Below the pieces are notes generated by a model. That model saw only the letters and a list, made by a program, of their open reading frames with translations. It had not been told where the DNA came from and did no database searches. A stretch of DNA of 57,709 nucleotides, taken from Oscillospiraceae bacterium (GTDB taxonomy: Bacteria; Bacillota; Clostridia; Oscillospirales; Ruminococcaceae). Numbering within the stretch: position 1 is the stretch's first letter; every line of letters starts with the position of its first letter. The position numbers were made by a program, and so were the translations under genes. Positions 35,573-45,216 of this stretch are shown piece after piece. Location: assembly GCA_017438745.1 (NCBI GenBank), contig JAFRUS010000112.1, positions 1 through 57,709 on the forward strand, read 5' to 3'.

Positions 35573-38029
35573 ATGGCATTATTCAAGAAAGTATCAGCAG
35601 CAACACTTGCACTTCTTATAAGCGCAAGCACAATCTCAGCTTCTGCTGCAGGCTCAAAGATTCTTCTTACTTCAAGAATCGGTGACGCAGACAACAACGG
35701 TTCTGTAAACACAAGAGACTTCGTAGCTATCGCTGATCACATTGTAAACGGTACTGGGGAAATCTACAATTCAGACTTCAACTTCGATAAGAAGAACGAT
35801 GCTAAGGATCTCGTATTCTTAAAGAAGGTACTCGCTAGCGGCAAGCTCGAACAGTTCGACGCTTTCGCAGCATACAAGGGCATGATCGCTGCTTACATGG
35901 CTGCAGAAAAGAGCAAGATTGAAAGCAAGATCACATCACAGCTCAATGACAACGCTGAAAGAGTTACAGAATCATTCTTCACAAGAGACGGTCAGAAGGC
36001 TCAGTTCGAATCTTCTAACGCTTATGTAAAGCAGAATGTTGTAGCAGATCTTTCAGGCGCTCAGGCTGAAGTTTACACACAGGGCGTTGGCAAGGACACA
36101 TCATGGACAAAGACAACAGCAGACAAGACATCTTCAACTCTCAAGACTGTTGTTACAGGTCTCATCCAGAAGGCTCAGTTTGACAACAACGATGTTGCTT
36201 CAGTAAACATCATTGATTCATTATTACTTTCAAACGATGTTACAGCAGCAAGCTTCGAAAACGCTTATACATACGAAGATTCAGACTACAAGTACATTGC
36301 AGTTCCTGTTGAAGATATCGTAAGCGGCAAGAATGCTAAGGACGTTGCTGGTACATACATGATCCAGCTCGACAAGGATAACAAGCCTGTTGAAATCGAC
36401 ATCGTAATCGGTACATCAACATATGGTACTTCTACAATCGTTGAAAACGGATATGCTAAGTTCACATTCGGTGATGCTTCAGTTACAATCCCAACAATCA
36501 ACAACCAGGGTGAAACACCAACACCAACAGCTACAGCTCCTACAGCTACTACAACTCCTACAACTACAACTGAACCAACAGCTACAACAACTCCTACAGC
36601 TCCAACAAATGAGCCAACTGAAACACCAACAACTACACCTTCTGAAGATCCATTCAAGCAGGGTGACCCAATCAAGGATCTTACAGTATACGACATGCTC
36701 GTAAACAGCATCAAGGCATTTGCAGATGCAGAATACAGCAACTTCAATGGTGAAACATCTGAAGAACTCGTAAACGGTGAAGTTAAGTATACAAACAAGG
36801 CTAAGGTTAAGGGTTCTAAGGCTGGCAACGACTACAAGTTCAACTTAACAGACGGCGAATTAGTATACGATAACGATACTTACGCATACGAAGCTAACGG
36901 CTACGCAGTATACGGCGGCAAGAAGGCTACTGAAGTTTATGCTAACGCAACAGTTAAGAATGGTGAAAACACATTAACAACTGGCTGGATCAAGAAGGAT
37001 ACAAATACTTCTGTTTCTGATGCTAAGTCAGAAGGTCTTTCAGCTGCAAGATCTGTTTACGCTAACGTAATGGATCAGATCATCGCTGACAAGAAGGCTG
37101 AACTTGACAAGCAGGCTGATGTAGATGCACTTCAGGATCTCCAGAAGAAGGCTGACGAACTCCAGGCTAAGGCTGACAAGGCTCAGGCTGATGCTGATGC
37201 TGAAAAGAAGGCATTAGAAGACAAGGCTGAAGCTAAGAAGGCTGAACTCCAGGCTAAGATTGATGCTGCTACTAAGGAATCAGACAAGGAAGATCTCGAA
37301 GCTGAAAAGAAGGCTGTAGAAGATGAACTCACAGCTGACAAGAACGCTCTCGAAGCTAAGTACAACAAGATCAAGGATGACCTCACAGCTGAAAAGAATG
37401 CTCTCATCAAGGATCTTAACAAGGCATTAAAGCTTGACGAAGCTAACGAAGATATGAACAAGATCGATGCAGCTATCAAGGAAGTAAAGGCTACAGTTGA
37501 TCAGCTCAAGAAGGAAGAAAAGGCATTCGAAGACTACAAGAACAGCGCTGTTAAGACAGCTAAGGATCAGTTAGACTTCGTATTCCCTACAAAGAGCGAA
37601 CTCCAGGCAATCGTTGGTGGTAAGAACGGTGCTAAGGAAAGAATCAACAGCAACTCACAGATCACAACACTTGCAAATGATTCTTCTAAGATCATGCTTA
37701 CAATCAGCGCTAATGCTCTCAAGAATGGCACTGAAAAGTACCTTGATTCAGTTGATGGCGAATTCATCTACATTATCGAAAAGGATACATTCAAGCCACT
37801 CCACGCTGAATTCAGAAACTCTAGTGCTGTTGCAACAGACCTCAACAAGAAGGCTACAGCAACAATCGAAACAGCTTACATTGACTTCGAATATCCAGAA
37901 GAAGTTAAGGTTTCAGTTCCTAACAACGTTAAGGACAACGCTGTTGATGCTGTAGAATACATCAAGACAAACAAGGACTTCACAAAGTTCGCTGCTGATG
38001 TTATCTCAAGCAAGGTTAAGGTTGACTAA
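35573..38029 (+). CDS. Secreted dockerin-like, LolA-like and coiled-coil surface protein
   Basis: 818 residues. Signal peptide MALFKKVSAATLALLISAS (an ATG 9 nt earlier is possible). A dockerin-like pair of Ca loops follows (about 35-90: GDADNNGSVNTRDFVAIAD and DFNFDKKNDAKDLVFLKK). Then an alpha/beta domain (about 95-315) ending GTYMIQLDKDNKPVEIDIVIG, a Pro/Thr linker (about 325-365), and a second, related domain interrupted by a 130-residue Lys/Glu/Ala coiled coil (about 535-660) before it closes with GEFIYIIEKDTFKPLHAEF. Lys is almost always AAG, the bias of a highly expressed gene. It could be a structural cellulosome or surface component; no catalytic motif is seen. Confidence 0.8.
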   Translation: MALFKKVSAATLALLISASTISASAAGSKILLTSRIGDADNNGSVNTRDFVAIADHIVNGTGEIYNSDFNFDKKNDAKDLVFLKKVLASGKLEQFDAFAAYKGMIAAYMAAEKSKIESKITSQLNDNAERVTESFFTRDGQKAQFESSNAYVKQNVVADLSGAQAEVYTQGVGKDTSWTKTTADKTSSTLKTVVTGLIQKAQFDNNDVASVNIIDSLLLSNDVTAASFENAYTYEDSDYKYIAVPVEDIVSGKNAKDVAGTYMIQLDKDNKPVEIDIVIGTSTYGTSTIVENGYAKFTFGDASVTIPTINNQGETPTPTATAPTATTTPTTTTEPTATTTPTAPTNEPTETPTTTPSEDPFKQGDPIKDLTVYDMLVNSIKAFADAEYSNFNGETSEELVNGEVKYTNKAKVKGSKAGNDYKFNLTDGELVYDNDTYAYEANGYAVYGGKKATEVYANATVKNGENTLTTGWIKKDTNTSVSDAKSEGLSAARSVYANVMDQIIADKKAELDKQADVDALQDLQKKADELQAKADKAQADADAEKKALEDKAEAKKAELQAKIDAATKESDKEDLEAEKKAVEDELTADKNALEAKYNKIKDDLTAEKNALIKDLNKALKLDEANEDMNKIDAAIKEVKATVDQLKKEEKAFEDYKNSAVKTAKDQLDFVFPTKSELQAIVGGKNGAKERINSNSQITTLANDSSKIMLTISANALKNGTEKYLDSVDGEFIYIIEKDTFKPLHAEFRNSSAVATDLNKKATATIETAYIDFEYPEEVKVSVPNNVKDNAVDAVEYIKTNKDFTKFAADVISSKVKVD

Positions 38030-38063
38030 TTAATAGTTTAACAACTTAATATTAAACAGTTTT

Positions 38064-38098
38064 ATCACCCTGTCAGCAATGGCAGGGTGATTTTTTAT
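38064..38098 (+). terminator. Terminator of the surface-protein gene
   Basis: ATCACCCTGtC/GgCAGGGTGAT followed by TTTTTATTT. Confidence 0.88.
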
Positions 38099-38179
38099 TT
38101 GCCAAAGATCATTATTTCTGTTATAATGCTATAGGTACTAGAAACCCAAAAGTAAAGTTATACGATTAGGAGAATTATA

Positions 38180-40456
38180 ATGTCAGGTTTAAAAAGACTT
38201 ATCTCAGGAATAACTGCCTGTTCCCTGCTCTTTTCTGTCACAGGGACAGGAGTACTTCAATACGATACATCTTATGCTGCAGAAGCTAAGTACAACTATG
38301 CAGAAGCACTTCAGAAATCGCTCTACTTCTATGAAGCGCAGCAGGCCGGTCCTCTTCCTGAATGGAACAGAGTTTCATGGAGAGGCGACTCTACCATGTC
38401 AGACGATGTTACCGGCGGATGGTACGATGCCGGTGATCATGTAAAATTCAATCTTCCTATGGCTTATTCAGCTTCTATGCTTGCCTGGGGACTCTATCAG
38501 TACAGCGACGGGATCAAGTCTGCTGGTCAGTACGATATTTACAGAAACAATCTTGAATTCGTGCTTGATTACCTCGTTGAATGCGACAGAGGATCGGAAG
38601 TAGTTTATCAGATTGGCGACGGTGAACAGGATCACAAGTGGTGGGGCCCTGTTGAGCTTGTTGAACTCGAAATGGGTAAACGTCCTTCCTACACATGCGA
38701 CGCATCCTGTGTTACTGCTGAAATGTCTGCTGCTCTTGCCGCCGGTGCTGCTGCACTTAAGGATTCCGACAAAGCGAATGAATATAAGAAATGTGCTGAA
38801 CACTATTTTGACATCGCGTGGAAAACCAAGAATGATGATTCCTACAGCAAAGCTAAAGGCTTCTATGACTCATGGAGTGGTTTCTGGGATGAACTCTTCT
38901 GGGCATCCAACTGGCTTTATATCGCTACAGGTGATAAGGACTATCTTAAAAAAGCCAAGGAATGCATTCCTAATCTCGGTAAGGAAGATCAGAGTGATGA
39001 ACTGAAATATTCATGGGGCATGTGCTGGGATGACGTTATGCAGGGTGCTATGCTTCTGTATGCCATAAATACAGGTGATAAGGAATACAAGGAACATGTC
39101 GCAAAGCACCTGGACTACTGGTCAAAGACTGAAGGCGTAAACGGCAAATGCGTTCAGAGGGCACCAGGCGGCCTTGCATGGCTTGATTCATGGGGATCAC
39201 TCAGATATGCCACTACTGCCGGCTTCCTTGCTGCTGTGGCTTCTGATACGATTTTCAGCGGTGATAAAGCAAAAGTAAAACAGTATAAGGAATTTTACGA
39301 AACACAGATCAATTATGCTCTCGGTGACAATCCGGACAAGAGAAGTTATGTCGTTGGATTCGGAAACAATCCGCCTGAACATCCTCACCACAGAACATCT
39401 CACGGTGCATGGGATGATATGAAAAATGACGGTGTTAAGGATCACCGTCACGTTCTCTACGGAGCTCTTGTAGGCGGTCCTTCACTTGACGGCTCATATA
39501 CTGATGACATCGAGAACTACATGTGCAATGAAGTCGCTGATGACTATAACGCGGGTTACACCGCCCTTCTCTGTAAAATGGCCGGTGAATACAAATGCAA
39601 ACCGCTTTCAGACTTTCCTCCTGAGGAAAAACCTGACGGTCCTGAATTCTATGTTACAGCATCACTAAATCAGCAGTCTGATTCCTTTACTGAAGTAAAG
39701 ATACTTTCAGTAAACCATTCTGCATGGCCTGCAAGAGTTATAACAGATCTTTCACTTAACTACTACCTCGATCTTTCCGAAGTATTTGATGCAGGTCTTT
39801 CCGTAAATGATGTTACTGTACGTATTGGTTATGATGAATGGTCACAGGCTACAATTTCTGGACCAAAACAGTACAAAGATAATATTTACTACGTAAAAGT
39901 AACTTACCCTGACGGATCTGTTCTCGCTCCTATAGGTAAAGAACAGGAAAGTGCAGAGCTTCAGATGAGAATATCTGTACCTGATCAGAACAAGGTCTGG
40001 GATGCATCTAATGACTATTCTGCAGAAGGACTTAAAACCGGCAATCAGGATATTGAAATAACTGACCATATTACCATGTATGATGGTGACAAGCTTATCT
40101 GGGGAACTGAACCAGACGGAACAAAGGCCGGTGGTGTTGTTGATTTCGTTCCTGTAAAAGCGAAAAACAAATCAGATGAAAGCAGTTCGGCAGATGAAAA
40201 TGAATATGATGACGGTGCCGGACATACTGTTGTTATCGAGAACGACTGGGATGACGATGACGACGAGATCATTACAGATGCAGAAGACGGCAAATCGGAA
40301 GAATATACTCCGGACGAAGAAGATACTCCGGAAAGTGCTGACAAGGACGAAGTAAATTCACGTATCTTCGGAGCCACTGTTATTGGAGCGATCATTATTG
40401 GTCTTATTATTGCCGTGATCATTTCAAACAAACGTAAGAAGAAGGAAAATAAATGA
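38180..40456 (+). CDS. Membrane-anchored GH9 endoglucanase with CBM3c
   Basis: 758 residues. Signal peptide (about 1-34). GH9 catalytic module (about 37-475): GGWYDAGDHVKFNLP with catalytic base/nucleophile-assisting D83 and D86, NPPEHPHHRTSHGAW, and the acid E451 in NEVADDYNAGY. A family 3c binding module (about 485-650: LNQQSDSFTEVKILSVNHSAWPARV..., GTEPDG end) is the arrangement of processive endoglucanases. A 70-residue Asp/Glu-rich spacer leads to a C-terminal membrane helix (about 730-750) and NKRKKKENK. So it is tethered to the membrane and has no dockerin. Stop overlaps the next gene by 4 nt. Confidence 0.93.
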   Translation: MSGLKRLISGITACSLLFSVTGTGVLQYDTSYAAEAKYNYAEALQKSLYFYEAQQAGPLPEWNRVSWRGDSTMSDDVTGGWYDAGDHVKFNLPMAYSASMLAWGLYQYSDGIKSAGQYDIYRNNLEFVLDYLVECDRGSEVVYQIGDGEQDHKWWGPVELVELEMGKRPSYTCDASCVTAEMSAALAAGAAALKDSDKANEYKKCAEHYFDIAWKTKNDDSYSKAKGFYDSWSGFWDELFWASNWLYIATGDKDYLKKAKECIPNLGKEDQSDELKYSWGMCWDDVMQGAMLLYAINTGDKEYKEHVAKHLDYWSKTEGVNGKCVQRAPGGLAWLDSWGSLRYATTAGFLAAVASDTIFSGDKAKVKQYKEFYETQINYALGDNPDKRSYVVGFGNNPPEHPHHRTSHGAWDDMKNDGVKDHRHVLYGALVGGPSLDGSYTDDIENYMCNEVADDYNAGYTALLCKMAGEYKCKPLSDFPPEEKPDGPEFYVTASLNQQSDSFTEVKILSVNHSAWPARVITDLSLNYYLDLSEVFDAGLSVNDVTVRIGYDEWSQATISGPKQYKDNIYYVKVTYPDGSVLAPIGKEQESAELQMRISVPDQNKVWDASNDYSAEGLKTGNQDIEITDHITMYDGDKLIWGTEPDGTKAGGVVDFVPVKAKNKSDESSSADENEYDDGAGHTVVIENDWDDDDDEIITDAEDGKSEEYTPDEEDTPESADKDEVNSRIFGATVIGAIIIGLIIAVIISNKRKKKENK

Positions 40457-41061
40457 CATACCGAACTCATCTTGCAGCCGGATATGCAGCTGTTCTCTGG
40501 ACTTTTTCACCGGATACTATTGCAGAGCTCATACTCTGTACCGGTACTGCAGCTATTGGTTCTGTCGTAAGTGATGTTGATGCTTCTGCTTCCCGCAGCA
40601 AAAATGATCTTGCTAAAGTCTCTGCTGTAACGTTTCTCAGTATCGCCGGAGTTCTTGCAGTCGATCATTTTGCTGGTACAGACATTGCTTCACGTTTCAG
40701 TTCAAGCACTTCTCTGGTGAGACTGTTTACGGGCTTTCTGATATTTCTGGGTGTATGCATATTCGGTGAGCATCTTCCCCACCGTTCCTTCATGCATTCT
40801 ATTGCAGGGATAGCTGCAGTAACCATCAGCTTTTCTCTTATACTCCCATCTGCAGCTCCGTATATGTCAGTTTCGATGCTGTCACACATTCTTCTCGACA
40901 TGTTAAACAAAAAGAAAATACAGCTCTTTTATCCATTGCCGAAACCGCGAATCGGATTCGGCATCTGTTCAGCTGACGGCAGTATCAACAATCTGCTGTT
41001 TTACGTATTCGGTGCCGCAGCACTGATAAAACTTATATTAACCATAAAAGGATTTGCATAA
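40453..41061 (+). CDS. YdjM-family membrane metal-dependent hydrolase
   Basis: 202 residues with about four or five membrane segments and the family motifs MTYRTHLAAGYA, a VSDVDA acidic stretch, GEHLPHRSFMHSIAG and SHILLDMLNKKKIQLFYPLPKPRIGFG, whose His and Asp residues suggest a metal site. Function is unknown in general (E. coli YdjM is LexA-controlled). The ATGA overlap with the GH9 gene means coupled translation, an unexplained pairing. Confidence 0.85.
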   Translation: MTYRTHLAAGYAAVLWTFSPDTIAELILCTGTAAIGSVVSDVDASASRSKNDLAKVSAVTFLSIAGVLAVDHFAGTDIASRFSSSTSLVRLFTGFLIFLGVCIFGEHLPHRSFMHSIAGIAAVTISFSLILPSAAPYMSVSMLSHILLDMLNKKKIQLFYPLPKPRIGFGICSADGSINNLLFYVFGAAALIKLILTIKGFA

Positions 41062-41065
41062 AAAA

Positions 41066-41106
41066 ATGCAGTACAGGATGTTAAGTGAACCTGTACTGCA
41101 TTTTTC
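41066..41106 (+). terminator. Terminator of the GH9-ydjM unit
   Basis: ATGCAGTACAGG/CCTGTACTGCAT, 12-bp perfect stem, followed by TTTTCG. Confidence 0.88.
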
Positions 41107-41140
41107 GTTATCAAATTTTGAATACTTATACGGAAACCGG

Positions 41141-41166
41141 AAATGGCAGCCTTAAGGCTGCCATTT
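41141..41166 (-). terminator. Hairpin beyond the ter operon
   Basis: AAATGGCAGCC/GGCTGCCATTT, 11-bp stem with TTAA loop, about 80 nt after the last terD stop; a further CGGAGG/CCTCCG dyad lies between. No long U run. Confidence 0.55.
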
Positions 41167-41247
41167 CTGTTACATGCGGAGGACAGATCATACTGACCTC
41201 CGTATGCTCATCTGTTTTTACGTGATTTTACAATCAATTTAGTTTTA

Positions 41248-41832
41248 TCAGACATTTACGCCGAAGCTTCTGCAGAGAGCTTCAAGTCCGCCCTGATATC
41301 CTGCTGCAACAGCGTTGAACTTCCAGTCGCCGTTATTCTTGTAGATCTCACATACAACGAGAGCTGTCTCAATTGAGAAGTCTTCAACGAGATCGAAACG
41401 AAGAACTTCACTGCCAGTCATATCATCGTCACTTTCCATCTTTGCTACATGAACGTAAGCATTGGAAACCTGACCGAAGTTCTGCTTTCTTGCAACAGCA
41501 TCGTGAATTGTAACTGTAATAGCTATCTTTTCGATGTTTTCAGGGATCTTTGAGAAGTCGATTGTGATAACTTCATCATCACCGTCGCCGTCACCAGTTC
41601 TGTTGTCGCCTGTGTGAATAACTGCGTCGTTTCTGCTCTGAAGGTTGTTGTAGAAGATGAAGTCTTCGTCACATGTTACCTTACCGTTAGCACCAAGAAG
41701 AAAAGCTGATGCATCAAGGTCAAAGTCATAACCGCCGTCATATTTGTTTGTATCCCAGCCAAGGCCTATAAGTGCCTTTACGATACCCTTGTCAAGACTT
41801 ACTCTCTGTCCTTTTGAAAGACTTACTGCCAT
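41248..41832 (-). CDS. terD: TerD-family protein, distal copy of the ter operon
   Basis: 194 residues, complete TerD domain: [80 protein letters not shown]. Closest in look to the lone copy at 30.6 kb, both keeping the YDGG..FDLD Ca site. Last gene of the operon, 33 nt after the other terD. Confidence 0.94.
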   Translation of the reverse strand: MAVSLSKGQRVSLDKGIVKALIGLGWDTNKYDGGYDFDLDASAFLLGANGKVTCDEDFIFYNNLQSRNDAVIHTGDNRTGDGDGDDEVITIDFSKIPENIEKIAITVTIHDAVARKQNFGQVSNAYVHVAKMESDDDMTGSEVLRFDLVEDFSIETALVVCEIYKNNGDWKFNAVAAGYQGGLEALCRSFGVNV

Positions 41833-41865
41833 AATAATTACCCCCTGTTTAAAACAATGTTTTTA

Positions 41866-42453
41866 TCATATAAATCTCTTTACGAGTGCTGCTACGCCGT
41901 CGTCTCCAGTTCCTTCGCCTACAGCGTTGAACTTCCATTCACCGTTGTGTCTGTAAAGCTCACCGAAGATCATTGCAGTCTTTCCGTCATAATTATCAGA
42001 AAGATTGAAGCGGCAGAGTTCCTCTCTGTTATCTGCGTTTACTATTCTGATGAATGCATTCCTGATCATACCGAAGTGCTGGTTTCTCTTGTAAGCTTCA
42101 TAGATAGTTACTGCAAATACGATCTTGTTGTACTGTGCAGGAAGATCGCTTAAGAAAACCTGAATCTGTTCATCGTCACCGTCACCGCCGCCTGTAAGGT
42201 TATCACCCTGATGAAGAATGCAGTGTGTCTTGTGTGTAAGATTGTTGTAGAATACAACGTCATCGTTGCTCTTTAACTTGTCATCTGAAAGAACAAGAGC
42301 AACTGCGTCACAGTCAATATCCTGTGTTCTTCCACCGAAGAGTCCGAATTTCTTTGGAGCTTCGTCCCAGCCGAGGCCGACCATTACTTTCTTAAGACCT
42401 GCATTTGTTTTGGTAAGGTCAATTTTCTGACCTTTCTGAAGATTAACTGCCAT
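41866..42453 (-). CDS. terD: TerD-family protein with divergent N-terminal Ca site
   Basis: 195 residues. [55 protein letters not shown] shows an insertion and altered residues where the other copies have YDGGxDFDLD, the TerZ-like version. The second site HQGDNLTGGGDGDDE is intact. Lies between the calcium ATPase and the other terD. RBS AAAGGATTC. Confidence 0.92.
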   Translation of the reverse strand: MAVNLQKGQKIDLTKTNAGLKKVMVGLGWDEAPKKFGLFGGRTQDIDCDAVALVLSDDKLKSNDDVVFYNNLTHKTHCILHQGDNLTGGGDGDDEQIQVFLSDLPAQYNKIVFAVTIYEAYKRNQHFGMIRNAFIRIVNADNREELCRFNLSDNYDGKTAMIFGELYRHNGEWKFNAVGEGTGDDGVAALVKRFI

Positions 42454-42475
42454 AATTAAGAATCCTTTCTGTTAA

Positions 42476-45193
42476 TTATTTGTTTTTCATAACTGCCTTT
42501 CTTATAAGATCAACCGGAATGATGGAAACAGCCATAACGAGTACAACGATCCATTCTGTTACTCCGAGACCGTGACATCTTAATACGCTTCCGCCGAGAT
42601 ATGTCATTGCTATCTGAACTACAGCGATAAGACCGAGGACCTTAAGGAATCCCTTGTTTCCGCTGATGTTTTCAAAGAGATCCATCTTATCTGTTCTTGC
42701 GTTGAATGCATTGAATACTGCTGAGAAGATAAAGTAAGCAAAGTATGCTGTACCAAGTTTAAGGTAAGCAGGATCTGAGAAATCAGCCGGATTGAATGTC
42801 TTAACATCTGCACCGAGATCAGCAAATACCTTCTGGAGAGGTGAGAATGTGAGCATGAGGAAACCGAGAATGAACATCCAGAGTGAGTTCATGATGATGC
42901 TGCTCCACATGTTCTTGCTTACGATGCTTTCTGAACGTTTCTTCGGCTTTTCCTTCATGAATCTGTGAAGTGCAGGTTCACCGCCGAATGCGAGAGCTGC
43001 AAGTGTATCCATTACGAGGTTTACCCAGAGAATCTGGATAACTGTAAGAGGTTCGTTGATACCGAGAAGCGGACATACAAATGAGATAAGTACAGCTGCA
43101 ACGTTGATAGTGAGCTGGAAGATGATGAACTTTCTGATGCTGTTGAAAATTGTACGGCCATAGAGGATAGCCTTGTCGATAGAATTGAAGTTATCGTCAA
43201 GAATAACGATATCACTTGCTTCCTTGGCAACTTCAGTACCGCCGCCCATAGCAAAACCAACATCGGCTTTCTTAAGAGCCGGTGAGTCATTAACACCGTC
43301 ACCGGTCATACCAACAACAAGTTCAAGTTCCTGAGCACATCTTACAAGACGGCTCTTGTCTGTAGGAAGTGCACGTGCGATAACTCTGATATCCTTGAGA
43401 ACATTCTTGATCTCATCGTCAGACATCTGCTGAAGTTCGTCTGAAGTAAGAACAACATCTGTTTCTGCTGTGAGAAGTCCTGCTTCCTTTGCGATAGCAA
43501 CAGCTGTATCCTTACGGTCACCAGTGATCATAACAACCTGAACACCAGCCTGATGTACTTCGCTGATAGCCGTAACTGATTCAGGTCTTACTTCGTCTCT
43601 GATACCGAGAATACCGATAAGTGTCCAGTCGCCTTCAGGAAGTGAATTTTCACCAAGTGCTTCGTCAGCGATTGCAAGGCCAAGAACTCGGATAGCACGT
43701 CCGGCAAGTTCATTGATCTTGTCTTCAATCTGCTGTCCCTTTGTGAATTCCTTCTTGTTACCGTCTTCGTCGAAATAGTATTTACATCTTGAAATAATCT
43801 TTTCAGGAGCACCCTTTACAAGTGTGCAGTTGTAGTCACCCTTTACCTGGGTAGCTGAATATTTGTTTGTACTGTTGAAAGGAATTGAAGCTACCTTTTC
43901 AACATTTACGCCGTCAGGTGTAAGATCTGCTGCAAATCCGAGAACAGCCTTTTCTGTAGCATTACCGCCGACAACCTTTGTCTCACCGTTTTCCTTTGCA
44001 ACAATGGATGTTGTATTGTGGTGAATGTTTACTGCAAGGATCTCGGAAAGCTTGCCCTTAACGTCGCTTGCCTGGGAAACTTCAGTCATATCACCGTCAA
44101 CGAATGTTACAACTTCAAGCTTACCCTTTGTAATTGTACCTGTCTTATCTGAGAAAAGAATGTTTAAGCTTCCGGCAGTTTCAATACCGTTGATCTTTCT
44201 TACAAGGACGTTATCCTTGAGCATTTTGCCCATGTTCATTGCTGATACAAGAGCGATCATAAGAGGAAGTCCTTCCGGAACAGCCATTACGATAATGATA
44301 ACTGCGAGAATAACTGCATCGAGGAAGTCTGCAAGAATATTGAATATACCTGAATTGATATATGCTGAGAAGCCACCGCCTGTGATCATTCTCTGGAACA
44401 TAAGAGCAACGGCAATTGCGATACCGCCTATGTAACCGAACTTACTGATACCGTCAGCAAGATTTGAAAGCTTAACCTTAAGCGGGCTTTCACGGTCATC
44501 ATCCTGCTGAAGTTCCTTGGCGATCTGTCCGTAAACTGACTTGTCACCTACAACAGTAACTTCCATTACTGCGTTGCCTGAACATACTACAGAACCACGG
44601 AAAACCTTGTAAGGATTGAGGAAGTCCATTGGTTCTCCCTCATCGCTGTAATCATCCGGAACAGGAACTTTTGAAGCTTCCTTTGATTCACCGTTGAGAA
44701 CACTCTGGTCAACCTTGATGTCGCCGTCAATTATCTGACCGTCAGCAGGGATCTTGTCACCTGACTGAAGAAGGATGCAGTCACCGACAACGATATCATC
44801 GATCGGGATCTCCTTGATCTCATCGTCACGGTAGATCTTACATACTATCTTTGAAGCTTCTTCCTGAAGTTTCTGGAATGCGTTTTCATTTCTGTATTCC
44901 GAGAAAGTTGAAACGAATGTGGCAAGAACGATCGCAACTGCGATACCTACCGGTTCATACCACTCAACATCCACGCCCTTAAGCACTCCGGTCGCGCCGA
45001 GAATGAAGATAAGAACATTGACAGCAAGTGCTACACAAAGTATCTTGATCATCGGATCACCGAAGTTGCCAAGGAGCTTGCTTAAAAATGTTTCGCCCTC
45101 AACCTGGGTCAGCCTGTTGCTTCCGTGCTCGTTAAGAGATTTCTGTACCTGCTCGGAAGTAAGACCGAATTTTTTTTCTTTTTGATTGCTCAT
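42476..45193 (-). CDS. P-type calcium-transporting ATPase (PMCA/SERCA type)
   Basis: 905 residues. Phosphorylation site DKTGT with D349, TGES-like LNGESKEA in the actuator domain, MITGDRKDTAVAIA, and MTGDGVNDSPALKKADVGFAMG. VMAVPEGLPL in the fourth helix and the NVAAVL/NLVMDTLAAL helices fit type II Ca pumps. It should export Ca. Lying within the ter operon, between the kinase and terD genes, it would tie Ca export to Ca-binding TerD proteins; that link is inference. Confidence 0.9.
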   Translation of the reverse strand: MSNQKEKKFGLTSEQVQKSLNEHGSNRLTQVEGETFLSKLLGNFGDPMIKILCVALAVNVLIFILGATGVLKGVDVEWYEPVGIAVAIVLATFVSTFSEYRNENAFQKLQEEASKIVCKIYRDDEIKEIPIDDIVVGDCILLQSGDKIPADGQIIDGDIKVDQSVLNGESKEASKVPVPDDYSDEGEPMDFLNPYKVFRGSVVCSGNAVMEVTVVGDKSVYGQIAKELQQDDDRESPLKVKLSNLADGISKFGYIGGIAIAVALMFQRMITGGGFSAYINSGIFNILADFLDAVILAVIIIVMAVPEGLPLMIALVSAMNMGKMLKDNVLVRKINGIETAGSLNILFSDKTGTITKGKLEVVTFVDGDMTEVSQASDVKGKLSEILAVNIHHNTTSIVAKENGETKVVGGNATEKAVLGFAADLTPDGVNVEKVASIPFNSTNKYSATQVKGDYNCTLVKGAPEKIISRCKYYFDEDGNKKEFTKGQQIEDKINELAGRAIRVLGLAIADEALGENSLPEGDWTLIGILGIRDEVRPESVTAISEVHQAGVQVVMITGDRKDTAVAIAKEAGLLTAETDVVLTSDELQQMSDDEIKNVLKDIRVIARALPTDKSRLVRCAQELELVVGMTGDGVNDSPALKKADVGFAMGGGTEVAKEASDIVILDDNFNSIDKAILYGRTIFNSIRKFIIFQLTINVAAVLISFVCPLLGINEPLTVIQILWVNLVMDTLAALAFGGEPALHRFMKEKPKKRSESIVSKNMWSSIIMNSLWMFILGFLMLTFSPLQKVFADLGADVKTFNPADFSDPAYLKLGTAYFAYFIFSAVFNAFNARTDKMDLFENISGNKGFLKVLGLIAVVQIAMTYLGGSVLRCHGLGVTEWIVVLVMAVSIIPVDLIRKAVMKNK

Positions 45194-45216
45194 GATTTTT
45201 TCTGATTCCCCTTATT

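Noticed and set aside
40139..40330. Asp/Glu-rich low-complexity stretch in the GH9 protein considered as a frameshift region
   Set aside because: The frame continues cleanly into a membrane helix and a positively charged tail, so it is a genuine spacer and anchor.
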